From Rhodococcus sp. IEGM 1409 (GTDB taxonomy: Bacteria > Actinomycetota > Actinomycetes > Mycobacteriales > Mycobacteriaceae): a stretch of DNA of 64,000 bases. The translations under genes and the position numbers were made by a program. Positions 9,063-18,502 of the stretch are shown in pieces; position 1 is the stretch's first letter; each line of letters begins with the position of its first letter. Under the pieces are notes generated by a model. The model made no database searches, was not told the origin of the DNA, and saw only the letters and a program-made list of their open reading frames with translations. The DNA is taken from contig NZ_JASHKN010000006.1 in NCBI RefSeq assembly GCF_030056735.1, positions 124,001 through 188,000 of the forward strand. Direction: 5' to 3'.

Positions 9063-9254
9063 TTACCTGGACCTGACCTTGATCGGTGCGGCGACGGCCG
9101 AGCCTGCACCGCCCGACATCCATTCGGCGAGCAAGGTCTGCCACGACCCGCAACGGCAGCGCAGGTAGGTGACCGTCCCCTCGCTGGTCCGATGCCGGGA
9201 TTCGATCTCCCAGCGGTGGATGCAACTTATCGGCGCGAGCTCTGTTTTCTTCAT
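9063..9254 (-). CDS. Small conserved CxC protein
   Basis: 63 residues from ATG 9254 (MKKTELAPISC). The sequence CIHRWEIESRHRTSEGTVTYLRCRCGSW has a His and three Cys in a C-x-H ... C-x-C layout suggestive of a small metal-binding knuckle. It is divergent from the CGNR gene with only 25 bp between starts, so either transcript may be leaderless. Similar short proteins occur in Rhodococcus as far as I recall; function unknown. Confidence 0.55.
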   Translation of the reverse strand: MKKTELAPISCIHRWEIESRHRTSEGTVTYLRCRCGSWQTLLAEWMSGGAGSAVAAPIKVRSR

Positions 9255-9279
9255 ACAACAAGCATGATGTAATGGCATT

Positions 9280-9795
9280 GTGCATCTCAACCCTTACGGT
9301 GAATATGCGGTGACGCTGGCAGCCGACCTGGCCAATCGACATCCCACATCCTTGGGCGAGTTGGTCGAACGCTGCGTCGCCGCGGGCATCATTCTCGATT
9401 TCCCCATCGCCGAGAAAGATCTCGACGAGACCCTCGATCTTCTGATCGAGTGGTCGAAGATCGTCGACGTCACGGACGAGGCTGCCCGCGCCGAGTTGGT
9501 GAACGTCATGCTCGAGCAAGCGTCGGCGTATCCGCGCATGACCAATCACGCCAACGACGGCTGGCATCTGCACTATCGAGATCCGCAACAGTCGCTCGCC
9601 GAGGTCCTCAAGGCCCTCTTCTCGGTAGGCACTGCGCTGCACCTCGTCGGCCGCGGAATGCACAGATTAGGTCGGTGCACCCTGGACGAGTGCACCAACA
9701 TCTACGCGGACACCTCACGCAACGGCAATCAGCGGTACTGCTCCCCGACGTGTGCGAATCGCGACGCGGTGCGACGCCACCGCGCGCGCAAGTGA
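9280..9795 (+). CDS. CGNR zinc-finger (ABATE) putative regulator
   Basis: 171 residues from GTG 9280. The C-terminus carries the CGNR finger: CTLDEC, then RYCSPTCANRDAVRRHRARK (residues about 152-171), with four Cys as zinc ligands and a basic end typical of these stress-induced putative transcription regulators. The N-terminal ABATE region (LAADLANRHPTSLGELVERC) is shorter than usual. No Shine-Dalgarno is evident, in keeping with a leaderless message. Confidence 0.85.
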   Translation: MHLNPYGEYAVTLAADLANRHPTSLGELVERCVAAGIILDFPIAEKDLDETLDLLIEWSKIVDVTDEAARAELVNVMLEQASAYPRMTNHANDGWHLHYRDPQQSLAEVLKALFSVGTALHLVGRGMHRLGRCTLDECTNIYADTSRNGNQRYCSPTCANRDAVRRHRARK

Positions 9796-9805
9796 GCTGT
9801 ACCGA

Positions 9806-9940
9806 CTACGACGTGGGACCGACTACCTCGAAGTCGGAGCCACCTTGGTAGTCGAACTGGAAGCTGACAGCCAGTCCCACCACGGCAGCCGACGCCGCGG
9901 CAACGCTTCCGAGGGCGCGTTTGAATCCACGACTTCGCAT
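9806..9940 (-). CDS. Small membrane or secreted peptide (44 aa)
   Basis: This short gene reads MRSRGFKRALGSVAAASAAV, followed by a hydrophobic run VGLAVSFQFDY and a polar tail ending VGPTS. A strong GGAGG site stands 7 bp before the ATG at 9940. A basic N-terminus followed by about 17 Ala/Val-rich residues suggests a signal peptide or single membrane span. It lies just after the convergent CGNR gene. No homologue recognised. Confidence 0.5.
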   Translation of the reverse strand: MRSRGFKRALGSVAAASAAVVGLAVSFQFDYQGGSDFEVVGPTS

Positions 9941-10027
9941 TTCCGAACCTCCAGGCAAGTCGGTCAGATCACCAGGTACATGAAGAATTGACCGCTCAGT
10001 CGGAAAATTGGGGAGACAGACGGTGAG

Positions 10028-10564
10028 CTACCCGAAAAGTCCTTCGAGGCTGCCGCTGCCGACCAGGTCGCTCAGGCTGCCGGTATTGATGCCGCTGAAC
10101 GGTCCGCCGACGACAACGAGGCTCGGCACGCCGGGAACGGGCTTACCCAACGTCTCGAGATCGAGAAGATCGGAGCAGGCACCGAGCACGGCGTAGGTTC
10201 CGTCCGGAACATCGGTCACGGTATTGGTGACCGTCTGCCCCTTGCCCACGGCGAACAACGAGGACGGATCGGTGATCTTGGGGTACACCACAAGGTTCGG
10301 ATCGAGGAGCTTGAGCGGATCGTCAAGCACAGCAGCAGAATCCGCGGCGTTGACGACAAACGCCTGGCACAACGGGGCAATGCCCGTGTTGTTGTTCGTG
10401 ATCGTCAGGGCCAGATCGTTTCCGGTCACCTTGTACGAGACGACCGGCGGGACTACCTCGGCCGACGCAGTTGCAGGATTGACCATCGCGACGCCTGCTG
10501 CGGTTGCAGCCGCGACTGCCACGGTCCCCACTACGCGACGTACTCCACTCGTGCCCAGATTCAT
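10028..10564 (-). CDS. Secreted hypothetical protein
   Basis: 178 residues from ATG 10564, after an AAAGGA site. Residues 1-35 form a Sec signal peptide (RRVVGTVAVAAATAAGVAMV, then ATASA as the likely signal-peptidase site). The mature part (VVPPVVSYKVTGNDLALTITNNN) resembles a small beta-sandwich, followed by a Gly/Leu/Ser-rich C-terminus. Two Cys may form a disulfide. No catalytic motif seen; secreted, function unknown. Confidence 0.8.
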   Translation of the reverse strand: MNLGTSGVRRVVGTVAVAAATAAGVAMVNPATASAEVVPPVVSYKVTGNDLALTITNNNTGIAPLCQAFVVNAADSAAVLDDPLKLLDPNLVVYPKITDPSSLFAVGKGQTVTNTVTDVPDGTYAVLGACSDLLDLETLGKPVPGVPSLVVVGGPFSGINTGSLSDLVGSGSLEGLFG

Positions 10565-10713
10565 CGAGGATCCTTTCGTACTGCGCCTTGAGTTCGGCAA
10601 CAGTGCGCAGCCTAGATCGGACTTATCGCCCGAAATGGCTGAATTGTCCCGCCGGCAGGCCGTGCCCGAAAGATCGGGACAAACGTCCCCTTTTCGAAAG
10701 GTTTCTGCTCGAC

Positions 10714-11877
10714 TCAATTCCCACTGGAAACGAAGGGCGTTCGCACCGGTCCGCCGGCAGAACCGTGCGGTGCTACCAATCCACGCTTTTCGAGGATCGG
10801 ACGCACACCCTCACCGAACTGATACGCCTCTTCGAGATGCGGATAGCCCGACAATACGAAGTGATCCAAGCCGATCGCCGCGTACTCGGCAATCCGATCA
10901 GCCACTTCTTGGTGCGAACCGACCAATGCGGTACCCGCTCCCCCTCGGACCAATCCGACGCCGGTCCACAGGTTCGGCGCAATTTCCAGCGACCTCGCTC
11001 CGACGCCCTGCTTGTAAGCCGAACCGCCGCCATGCAATTCGAGCATCCGACGCTGACCCTCGGAGCCCGATCGCGCAAGACTCGCTTGAGCCTGCTCGAC
11101 GGTCGCCGGGTCGAGCGCGCTGAGCAGTCGATCCGCTTCTGCCCATGCCTGTTCCGAGGTGTCTCGGCTGATGACGTGCAAACGGATTCCGTAGTCGAGG
11201 TGACGACCTTGAACTTCTGCGAGGTCGCGGATCCAGGCGATCTTGGCAGCGACAGCGGACGGCGTCTCACCCCAGGTGAGGTAGGTGTCGGCGTAACGCG
11301 ATGCGACGGTTCCGGCTGCCGGCGAGGATCCGCCGAAGAAGATGGGCGGTACCGGATCCGGAATGCGCTGCAGCGTAGCTTTTTCCACGTTGACGTACTC
11401 GCCGGAGAAATCAACCGGGCCGTTACCGGACCACAGCTGGCGGATCACGTCGAGGAACTCACCGCATCGTGCGTACCGCTGGTTCTTGTCGAGGAAGTCA
11501 CCGAAAGTGCGCTGCTCGTGGTCCTCCCCGCCGGTCACGACGTTGAGCAGCAGACGACCGCCCGACTGCCATTGGAAGGTCGCGGACATCTGGGCGGCCA
11601 GCGTGGGGCTGAGCAATCCCGGGCGCAGAGCAACCAGAAACTTGAGCGTCTCGGTGGTCTCGACCATCATCGCCGTCGTCAGCCATGCGTCTTCGCACCA
11701 GGCGCCGGTGGGTGTGAGGACGGCTTCGAAACCGTTCGACTCGGCGGCCGCGCCGATCTGATTGAGGTATTTCAGCGTCGCCGGACGATCACCGGACATC
11801 GAACTGCCGTGCCCACCCGCCATCAGATTCCGGGAATCACCGTAAGTAGGCAAGAACCAGTGGAAGCGCAGTGACAC
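10714..11877 (-). CDS. ssuD: LLM-class FMN-dependent alkanesulfonate monooxygenase-like
   Basis: 387 residues, close to the usual length of SsuD (about 380). The start MSLRFHWFLPTYGDSR and the segments GGRLLLNVVTGG, DFSGEYV and PPIFFGGSSPA are hallmark stretches of the SsuD/alkanesulfonate monooxygenase branch of the bacterial luciferase-like superfamily. SsuD uses reduced flavin and O2 to release sulfite from alkanesulfonates. No ssuE reductase or ssuABC transporter lies beside it. The divergent MFS carrier could supply a substrate. The exact substrate is uncertain, since related actinobacterial enzymes act on other carbon-sulfur compounds. Confidence 0.8.
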   Translation of the reverse strand: MSLRFHWFLPTYGDSRNLMAGGHGSSMSGDRPATLKYLNQIGAAAESNGFEAVLTPTGAWCEDAWLTTAMMVETTETLKFLVALRPGLLSPTLAAQMSATFQWQSGGRLLLNVVTGGEDHEQRTFGDFLDKNQRYARCGEFLDVIRQLWSGNGPVDFSGEYVNVEKATLQRIPDPVPPIFFGGSSPAAGTVASRYADTYLTWGETPSAVAAKIAWIRDLAEVQGRHLDYGIRLHVISRDTSEQAWAEADRLLSALDPATVEQAQASLARSGSEGQRRMLELHGGGSAYKQGVGARSLEIAPNLWTGVGLVRGGAGTALVGSHQEVADRIAEYAAIGLDHFVLSGYPHLEEAYQFGEGVRPILEKRGLVAPHGSAGGPVRTPFVSSGN

Positions 11878-11945
11878 GGTGATTCCTTTCGTCGACGAAC
11901 AGGTAGAACTCTTCTGTCATTACAACCACACGCCACCTCGAAGAA

Positions 11946-11964
11946 CAGGGTTGAAATCACCCTG
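11946..11964. promoter_or_regulatory. Inverted repeat in divergent promoter region
   Basis: CAGGGT and ACCCTG form perfect 6-bp arms with a 7-bp spacer between the divergent monooxygenase and MFS genes. It may be an operator for either; the cognate regulator is unknown. Confidence 0.3.
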
Positions 11965-12035
11965 ATCGCTATGGGTGCCCACTTTCAGGCACGGCGATAC
12001 TTTCGTGAATTTGCACCGCTACCCGGGGGGCTCCG

Positions 12036-13367
12036 ATGACAACGTTTGCCGAAGTCGCGCACAATTCACCGTTCTCGAACGAGACCGACGACGAGCGGCG
12101 ATCCAGATTGAGAACCGTCGTCGCCGCAAGCTTGCTCGGCACGACGGTCGAGTGGTACGACTTCTTCCTCTACGCGACGGCCGCGAGCCTCGTCTTCAAC
12201 CAACTGTTCTTCCCGAACCAGAGTTCCTTTGTCGGGACCATGCTTTCTTTTGCGACCTTCGCGGTCGGCTTTCTCGTTCGTCCGATCGGTGGAGTGGTGT
12301 TCGGTCACATCGGCGATCGCATCGGGCGCAAGAAGACGCTTGCTCTCACGATGTTCATCATGGGTATCGCGACGGCGCTCATGGGTGTTCTTCCGACGGC
12401 CGCTCAGATTGGAGTCGTTGCACCGATTCTGCTTCTGCTGCTTCGTATCCTGCAGGGATTTGCTCTCGGCGGCGAGTGGGCCGGAGCCGTTCTTCTGGCG
12501 GTGGAGCACAGCCCGGAGAAAAAGCGTGGCCTGTTCGGCAGCATCCCGCAGATCGGATTGGCTCTCGGGTTGGCTTTGGGCACAGGAATGTTCGCACTAC
12601 TTCAAACAGTCTTCGACGACGAACAGTTTCTCCGTTTCGGCTGGCGCATAGCCTTCGTTCTGAGCTTGGTGCTCGTGATCGTGGGGCTGGTGGTCCGTTT
12701 GAAGGTCGACGAGACGCCGGCATTTCAGGCAGTTCGGGACCTCGAACAACGCTCGTCCACACCGCTCAAGGAAGTCTTCCAAGGAAGAGTTGCACGAAAT
12801 ACCTTACTGGGCATGCTGTCTCGCTGGGGCGAGGGCGCGGCCTTCAACACCTGGGGTGTCTTTGCAATCACCTATGCAACCAAGACTCTGCATTTCGAGA
12901 AGGTCCCCGTACTCCTCGTGGTCACTGTCGCCGCAGTCGTGATGGCGATCTTGTTGCCCTTCTCCGGTTTACTCACTGATCGGTTCGGCCCGCAACGGGT
13001 CTACATCGTGGGCATCGCCGCGTACGGACTCGCGATCTTCCCCGCCTTCGCACTATTCGGGACCGAAAACCTTCTGCTCTTCGGAGTCGCGATGGTCGTG
13101 GTCTTCGGAGTGATTCATGCCTTGTTCTACGGCGCCCAGGGAACGCTCTACGCGAGCCTCTACCCCACCGAAATCCGGTACACCGGGTTGTCGGTCGTCT
13201 ACCAGTTCTCGGGTATCTACGCCTCCGGCGTCACTCCCCTGATTCTGACGGCGCTGATCGGCGCCAGCGGCGGTTCACCGTGGCTGGCCTGCGGATATCT
13301 GGTGGCCACCTCGGCGATCAGCGTCGTCGCCACTGCGGCGATCAGGAAGCGCGATCTGCACTTGTAG
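12036..13367 (+). CDS. MFS transporter, metabolite:H+ symporter family
   Basis: 443 residues with about 12 membrane segments. The loop 2-3 motif GHIGDRIGRKK and the N-terminal TTVEWYDFFLYATAA are typical of the metabolite:H+ symporter branch (ProP/ShiA/KgtP types). Another conserved loop reads LLRILQGFALGGEWAGAVLL. These carriers import carboxylates, betaines or aromatic acids with protons. Divergent from the SsuD-like gene; transport of a sulfonate or related organic acid is plausible but unproven. Confidence 0.9.
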   Translation: MTTFAEVAHNSPFSNETDDERRSRLRTVVAASLLGTTVEWYDFFLYATAASLVFNQLFFPNQSSFVGTMLSFATFAVGFLVRPIGGVVFGHIGDRIGRKKTLALTMFIMGIATALMGVLPTAAQIGVVAPILLLLLRILQGFALGGEWAGAVLLAVEHSPEKKRGLFGSIPQIGLALGLALGTGMFALLQTVFDDEQFLRFGWRIAFVLSLVLVIVGLVVRLKVDETPAFQAVRDLEQRSSTPLKEVFQGRVARNTLLGMLSRWGEGAAFNTWGVFAITYATKTLHFEKVPVLLVVTVAAVVMAILLPFSGLLTDRFGPQRVYIVGIAAYGLAIFPAFALFGTENLLLFGVAMVVVFGVIHALFYGAQGTLYASLYPTEIRYTGLSVVYQFSGIYASGVTPLILTALIGASGGSPWLACGYLVATSAISVVATAAIRKRDLHL

Positions 13368-13463
13368 CGGTCGACATACAAATATCTCGTTCTCTTGCAT
13401 ACTCACTAGATGTCGATAGAAATACCTGACGAGAAGATCTGATCGAGATACGATCACGCATCG

Positions 13464-13479
13464 GATACATCGGTGTATC
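13464..13479. promoter_or_regulatory. Putative autoregulatory TetR operator
   Basis: A perfect inverted repeat GATACA-TCGG-TGTATC lies 30 bp before the TetR start codon, where it would overlap the promoter. Autoregulation is inferred. Confidence 0.5.
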
Positions 13480-13508
13480 GTTTGGGGTCCACCCCGACGG
13501 AGGCGCCG

Positions 13509-14174
13509 ATGACGACTGGAACGGACAACTCGCCGGCCAAGCGTGTCACCAAACGCCGTGTTCAGACCCGGCAGCGCCTTCTGGATGCGGCCGCAGACGT
13601 CTTCTCCGAATCCGGGTTCGGACATGCCACCGTCGAGCAGATCTGCGAACGCGGCGGATACTCGAGAGGCGCGTTCTACTCCAACTTCGATTCCCTCGAC
13701 GAATTGTTCTTCGCGATGTGGGAGCAGCGATCTGCAGCAATGCTCGCCGATCTGCGGTTGGCGACGGAATCGATCACCGCCGGCAACACCGTCGACATCC
13801 ATGCCGCCGTTGCCCGGATCGTGGCAGTGGTTCCGGTCGACCCGCAGTGGTACCGGATCAACGCCGAATTCACTGCCCACGCTCTCCGCAACCCGGCACT
13901 TCGCAAAGCCCTCGCCGATCGCGAAGACGCAATCCTTCGAACGCTGCTTCCCATCGTGCAGGCCGCACTCAGCGATGTCGGGCGAAAAATCGTCGGTGAC
14001 CCTACGTCGTTGGGACGGGCGCTGGTCGCCGTTCACGACGGCACCAGCGTGCAGTGCCTCGTCGATACCGACACCAACGCAGCCTTCGCGTTGCGCCGCG
14101 ATATCTTCACTCGAATTCTGCTGTCCTACAGCGAAATAATCCAGAACAACCAATCGGAAGAGGAGCTGTCGTGA
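13509..14174 (+). CDS. TetR family transcriptional regulator
   Basis: 221 residues from ATG 13509, chosen for the GGAGG site just upstream; an in-frame start at 13473 lies inside the operator. The helix-turn-helix is HATVEQICERGGYSRGAFYSNFDSLDELF (about residues 38-66). The stop overlaps the next gene by 4 bp, so regulator and flavoprotein form a translationally coupled operon, presumably both repressed through the palindrome at 13464-13479. Confidence 0.9.
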   Translation: MTTGTDNSPAKRVTKRRVQTRQRLLDAAADVFSESGFGHATVEQICERGGYSRGAFYSNFDSLDELFFAMWEQRSAAMLADLRLATESITAGNTVDIHAAVARIVAVVPVDPQWYRINAEFTAHALRNPALRKALADREDAILRTLLPIVQAALSDVGRKIVGDPTSLGRALVAVHDGTSVQCLVDTDTNAAFALRRDIFTRILLSYSEIIQNNQSEEELS

Positions 14175-15826
14175 GCGAACAAGCTGACGTCATCGTTGTC
14201 GGGGCAGGGCTGGCGGGACTGGTCGCCACCTACGAACTGACGCGCGCCGGCCGCAAAGTCCTTGTCGTGGAACAGGAGAACGCAGCCAACCTCGGTGCGC
14301 AGGCATTCTGGTCTCTCGGCGGACTCTTCCTCGTGAACAGCCCCGAGCAGCGCCGACTCGGCATCAAGGACTCCCTCGAGTTGGCTATGCAGGACTGGAT
14401 TGGTACAGCCGCATTCGACCGCGACCGCGAAGATCACTGGCCTCGCCAGTGGGCCAAGGCGTACGTCGAGTTCGCAGCCGGCGACAAGCGTCAGTACCTG
14501 CACGATCTGGGCCTTCGCCTGATGCCCAATGTAGGCTGGGCTGAGCGTGGGCGCGGAATGGCTCTCGGACACGGTAATTCGGTGCCACGCTTCCACCTCA
14601 CCTGGGGCACAGGACCCGGCGTCGTCGACGTCTTCCTGACCAAGGTCATCGCTGCCCAGAAACGCGGACTGGTCACGTTCAAGCACCGCCACCAGGTGGA
14701 TCAATTAGTGTTGACCGACGGTGCGGTCACCGGTGTACGAGGAACCGTCCTCGAACCTTCCAGTGATCTGCGCGGTGTGAAGAGCTCACGCACTCCCATC
14801 GGCGAATTCGAGTTCGCCGCACAGGCCGTCGTGGTGACCTCCGGTGGGATCGGCGGCAACTACGAACTGGTGAAGAAGAATTGGCCGGAGCGACTCGGCA
14901 CGGCTCCGAAGCACATGCTGACGGGAGTACCGGCGCACGTCGACGGGCGCATGCTCGAAATCACCGAATCCGCGGGCGGAAACATCGTCAATCGCGACCG
15001 CATGTGGCACTACACCGAAGGCATCCAGAACTGGAATCCGATCTGGCCGAACCACGGAATCCGCATCATCCCCGGACCGTCCTCGATGTGGTTCGACGCC
15101 ACCGGCAAGCGTCTGCCCTCCCCCAACTTCCCGGGCTTCGACACGATGGGGACCTTCAAGTACATCCTGGACAGCGGCCACGAGTACACGTGGTTCATCC
15201 TCGATCAGAAGATCATCGAGAAGGAGTTCGCACTCTCGGGATCGGAACAGAACCCTGACTTCACCAATCGCGACTTCAAGCTCCTCCTCGAACGAATCAA
15301 GAAGGGCGCGCCGGGACCGGTCGAAGCGTTCAAGCAGAAGGGCGCCGATTTCGTTGTGCGCAAAAACCTTCGCGATCTGGTCGACGGCATGAATGCCCTC
15401 ACCGACGAACCGCTCCTGGACTACGAGGACATCGAGCGCGAGATGATCGCCCGAGACCGCGAAGTCGACAACAAGTACAGCAAGGACTTTCAGATCACCG
15501 CCATCCACGGTGCGCGTAATCTGTTGGCAGACAAGATCGTGCGCGTCGTTGCGCCGCACAAGATCCTGGACCCCAAGAACGGACCACTGATCGCGGTCCG
15601 GTTGCACCTGCTCACCCGCAAGACTCTCGGCGGCTTGGAAACCAACCTGGATTCACAGGTCATCAAGGCCGACGGCAGTGCCTTCGACGGCTTGTACGCA
15701 GCCGGCGAGGTCGCAGGCTTCGGCGGCGGCGGAGTCCACGGCTACAGCGCGCTCGAAGGGACCTTCCTCGGCGGCTGCATCTTCTCGGGCCGTGCAGCAG
15801 GACGGGCACTGGCGCGCGACCTGTAG
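14171..15826 (+). CDS. FAD-binding dehydrogenase (succinate dehydrogenase/KstD-like)
   Basis: 551 residues from GTG 14171 with GAGGAG upstream. The N-terminal FAD fingerprint is DVIVVGAGLAGLVATYELTRAG followed by VVEQE. The C-terminal FAD closure is GLYAAGEVAGFGGGGVHGYSALEGTFLGG, typical of the flavoprotein family that includes fumarate reductase and 3-ketosteroid dehydrogenases. It resembles the uncharacterised mycobacterial FAD-binding dehydrogenase group (Rv0785-like) more than KstD itself. It probably desaturates an alkyl or ring ketone substrate; its substrate and the inducer of the coupled TetR are unknown. Confidence 0.85.
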   Translation: MSEQADVIVVGAGLAGLVATYELTRAGRKVLVVEQENAANLGAQAFWSLGGLFLVNSPEQRRLGIKDSLELAMQDWIGTAAFDRDREDHWPRQWAKAYVEFAAGDKRQYLHDLGLRLMPNVGWAERGRGMALGHGNSVPRFHLTWGTGPGVVDVFLTKVIAAQKRGLVTFKHRHQVDQLVLTDGAVTGVRGTVLEPSSDLRGVKSSRTPIGEFEFAAQAVVVTSGGIGGNYELVKKNWPERLGTAPKHMLTGVPAHVDGRMLEITESAGGNIVNRDRMWHYTEGIQNWNPIWPNHGIRIIPGPSSMWFDATGKRLPSPNFPGFDTMGTFKYILDSGHEYTWFILDQKIIEKEFALSGSEQNPDFTNRDFKLLLERIKKGAPGPVEAFKQKGADFVVRKNLRDLVDGMNALTDEPLLDYEDIEREMIARDREVDNKYSKDFQITAIHGARNLLADKIVRVVAPHKILDPKNGPLIAVRLHLLTRKTLGGLETNLDSQVIKADGSAFDGLYAAGEVAGFGGGGVHGYSALEGTFLGGCIFSGRAAGRALARDL

Positions 15827-16018
15827 TCCCGAATCAGGCGAGCGAATGCGTGACCAGGATGTGGTGGGCGCGCATTCGCCGTGACTCGTGCACGGATTGA
15901 TGGTGGTGATGGTGCGTCGGTCCGCGCGCGTGGCGAACCAGATCGTGAACAGTTCGGATGACGGTCGGCATTGCGACCCTCCCTCAGGAGATTGCGACTG
16001 CTGCTCTTGTCGGTGGAA

Positions 16019-18385
16019 TCACTGTCTGGACACCGCCACTCGCGCCACCTCCTCCGGATCGATCAGGTGGGTATGGTCGTCGTCACCGACATCGATCTGC
16101 ACGACGTCGATACGGCCGTTGAATGTAGTTGCGCCACTGTAATCAACACTGACAGGCATGCCGTAATCGTCACCGATGTCGGTCGTCTCGTCCGCGGGGA
16201 AGACCATCGGTTGCGTCTGCTCGACGCGACCCGAGCCCACTTCGCGACCGTCGTGATAGATCGTGACCCCGCCGCCTCTCGCGAGACCACCTCCGTCGTA
16301 AGCGAACTCAGCCCTGATCTGGTGTGATCCTGCAGGAATGGCTTCGTCGGAGCCGATGACGAACTCGGTCATGCCCAGTAGGTTGTAGACAAATTTGGCG
16401 CGGCCTTCCCGCGCGTAGAGTGCCCAGCCCCCGAACCTGCCTCCCTGCGCGATCATCACACCGTTTGCAGTTATGCCATCCGCGACGTCGACAGCTGCAG
16501 TGACGCTGAACGAGCGATTCTTGATGTTCAGCACGCTGTGCTCGCTCAGTCGCTTCATTCCGGGAAACAGAACCTGTCTGTTCCCGGACACCAACTGCGG
16601 GCGCCCCGCGATGTGAGGGTTGAACCTCTCGAATCTTCTGTCGTCGATGGGGAGCACGTTGTACTTGACCGCTTCGATCAACCACAAGCGTTGCAGTGCA
16701 GCGAGTTTCTCCGGCATATCGGCCGCCAAATCTTTGGACTGCGTCCAATCCTGAGACCCGTCGTAGAGTTCCCAGACATCGTCGTCGAGAGCGGGGAGTA
16801 CCTCCGCGAACAGCCACGGAGTGCTGTGCCTGGTGACCGCACTCCAACCCTTGTAATAGATTCCACGGTTGCCGACCATCTCGAAGTACTGCAGATCGTG
16901 GCGTTCCGGGGCTTCGGCGTCGTCGAAGGTGTAGACCATGCTGGTCCCCTCGATGGGCGATTGCTGGACGCCGTTGACGAAGGTCGGTTCCGGTAGTTTC
17001 GCCGCTTCGAGGATCGTCGGTGCGACGTCGATGACGTGGGTGAACTGCGACCGCGTCTCACCCTTGGTTCGAATCCCTGCCGGCCAGTGCACGATCGTCC
17101 CATTTCGAGTGCCACCCCAATGCGAGGCAACCTGTTTCGTCCATTGGTACGGCGTACACATCGCCCACGCCCACCCCACGGAGTAGTGGTTGTACGCGTC
17201 CTTGGTGCCGAACTTGTCTTTCACTTCCGCCATGAACTCCGGCGTCTCGATGGCGGCGAGTCCGTTGAAGTTGGCCATCTCGTTGAAGGCTCCGTTGATC
17301 GTCCCCTCTGCGGATGCTCCGTTGTCTCCGATGATGTAGTACACGAGGGTGTTGTCGAGAGCTCCGAGTTCTTCGATCGCATCGACAAGTCGACCGACAT
17401 GAAAGTCGGTGTGTTCGAGAAATCCTGCGTAGACCTCCATTTGGCGCTCGAGGACCGGCTTCATTTCATCACTCATGTCTTCCCACGCCGGAATGGCCTC
17501 GGGGCGCGGGGTGAGAACCGCATCCGCGGGAACGACTCCCCGCTGCTTCTGCTGCTCGAGAATCGACTCGCGTTGAGCGTCCCAACCTCCTGCGAACCGG
17601 CCCTCGTACTTGTCGGCCCACTCCTTCGGAACATGGTGCGGCGCATGGGTAGCGCCTGGAGCGAAGTAGACGAAGAACGGCTTGTCCGGGGCCAGGGACT
17701 TCTGCATGCGAACCCAGTCGATCGCGTGATCGGCGAGGTCTTCGGTCAGGTGATAGCCGTCCTCCGGTGTCTTGTCCGGCTCGACCGGCGCGACGCCCTC
17801 GTACAGCGCCGGGTAATACTGGTTGTTCTCCCCGCCGATGAATCCGTAGAAGTGCTCGAATCCGCCTTCTCCCGTCGGCCACGACGTAAACGGTCCCACC
17901 GGCGATGTTTGCCACGGCGGTACCTCGTGGCACTTGCCGAACTGCGCCGTCGAGTATCCGTTGAGTTTCAACGTCATCGGCAGTGCTGCTTTGGTATTCG
18001 GGCGTAGACCGGAAAGGCCGGGAGCCGAGGTCGCAGTCTCGGTGATCGATCCCATGCCGACCGAATGATGGTTGCGCCCGCTCAGAAGAGCGGCGCGGGT
18101 CGGAGCGCACAATGCCGTCGTGTGAAACCGCGTGTACGTGAGCCCTTCATGCTGCAGTCGCTCGGCAGTTGGAGTCTCCGCTGGTCCACCGAAGGCACTG
18201 CTCGCCCCGTATCCGACGTCGTCCAACAGGACCACCAGAACATTGGGTGCCCCGGCTGGCGGTAGTAGCGGAGTGATCGGCGGAAACTCGGTGTCCGGAT
18301 CCTTCGCGTCGTACGTCACCAGACCAAGATGTTGTCGATCCGGAATCGGTAGTACAGCGCGGCTCTGGCCTGTCGGATCCGTCAT
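16019..18385 (-). CDS. Arylsulfatase, type I formylglycine-dependent
   Basis: 788 residues. The metal-binding start is VLVVLLDDVGYG (residues 49-60). The sulfatase signature CAPTR at 93-97 has the Cys that a formylglycine-generating enzyme converts to the catalytic aldehyde. NHHSVG and YYIIGDNGASAEG supply further active-site residues. The C-terminal about 200 residues form an extra beta-rich domain seen in large actinobacterial AslA-type sulfatases. No signal peptide, so probably cytosolic. It would release sulfate from aryl or alkyl sulfate esters. No formylglycine-generating enzyme gene is in this window. Confidence 0.9.
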   Translation of the reverse strand: MTDPTGQSRAVLPIPDRQHLGLVTYDAKDPDTEFPPITPLLPPAGAPNVLVVLLDDVGYGASSAFGGPAETPTAERLQHEGLTYTRFHTTALCAPTRAALLSGRNHHSVGMGSITETATSAPGLSGLRPNTKAALPMTLKLNGYSTAQFGKCHEVPPWQTSPVGPFTSWPTGEGGFEHFYGFIGGENNQYYPALYEGVAPVEPDKTPEDGYHLTEDLADHAIDWVRMQKSLAPDKPFFVYFAPGATHAPHHVPKEWADKYEGRFAGGWDAQRESILEQQKQRGVVPADAVLTPRPEAIPAWEDMSDEMKPVLERQMEVYAGFLEHTDFHVGRLVDAIEELGALDNTLVYYIIGDNGASAEGTINGAFNEMANFNGLAAIETPEFMAEVKDKFGTKDAYNHYSVGWAWAMCTPYQWTKQVASHWGGTRNGTIVHWPAGIRTKGETRSQFTHVIDVAPTILEAAKLPEPTFVNGVQQSPIEGTSMVYTFDDAEAPERHDLQYFEMVGNRGIYYKGWSAVTRHSTPWLFAEVLPALDDDVWELYDGSQDWTQSKDLAADMPEKLAALQRLWLIEAVKYNVLPIDDRRFERFNPHIAGRPQLVSGNRQVLFPGMKRLSEHSVLNIKNRSFSVTAAVDVADGITANGVMIAQGGRFGGWALYAREGRAKFVYNLLGMTEFVIGSDEAIPAGSHQIRAEFAYDGGGLARGGGVTIYHDGREVGSGRVEQTQPMVFPADETTDIGDDYGMPVSVDYSGATTFNGRIDVVQIDVGDDDHTHLIDPEEVARVAVSRQ

Positions 18386-18502
18386 GACGTCTCGCCTTCT
18401 GTCTCTCGCACGGCTCTTTCAAGCGTTTCAGGATCACGACGACGTCGACATCATCCGTTTCGGGTGAAGGCGCACCATTGCCGCAGCGCGGAGGCTTGAA
18501 GT

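Noticed and set aside
10504..11874. 456-codon forward frame opposite the SsuD-like gene
   Set aside because: It is the antisense shadow of a strongly supported monooxygenase and has no recognisable motif.
17036..18007. 323-codon forward frame inside the sulfatase
   Set aside because: Antisense to the sulfatase coding sequence; Arg/His-rich, no family features.
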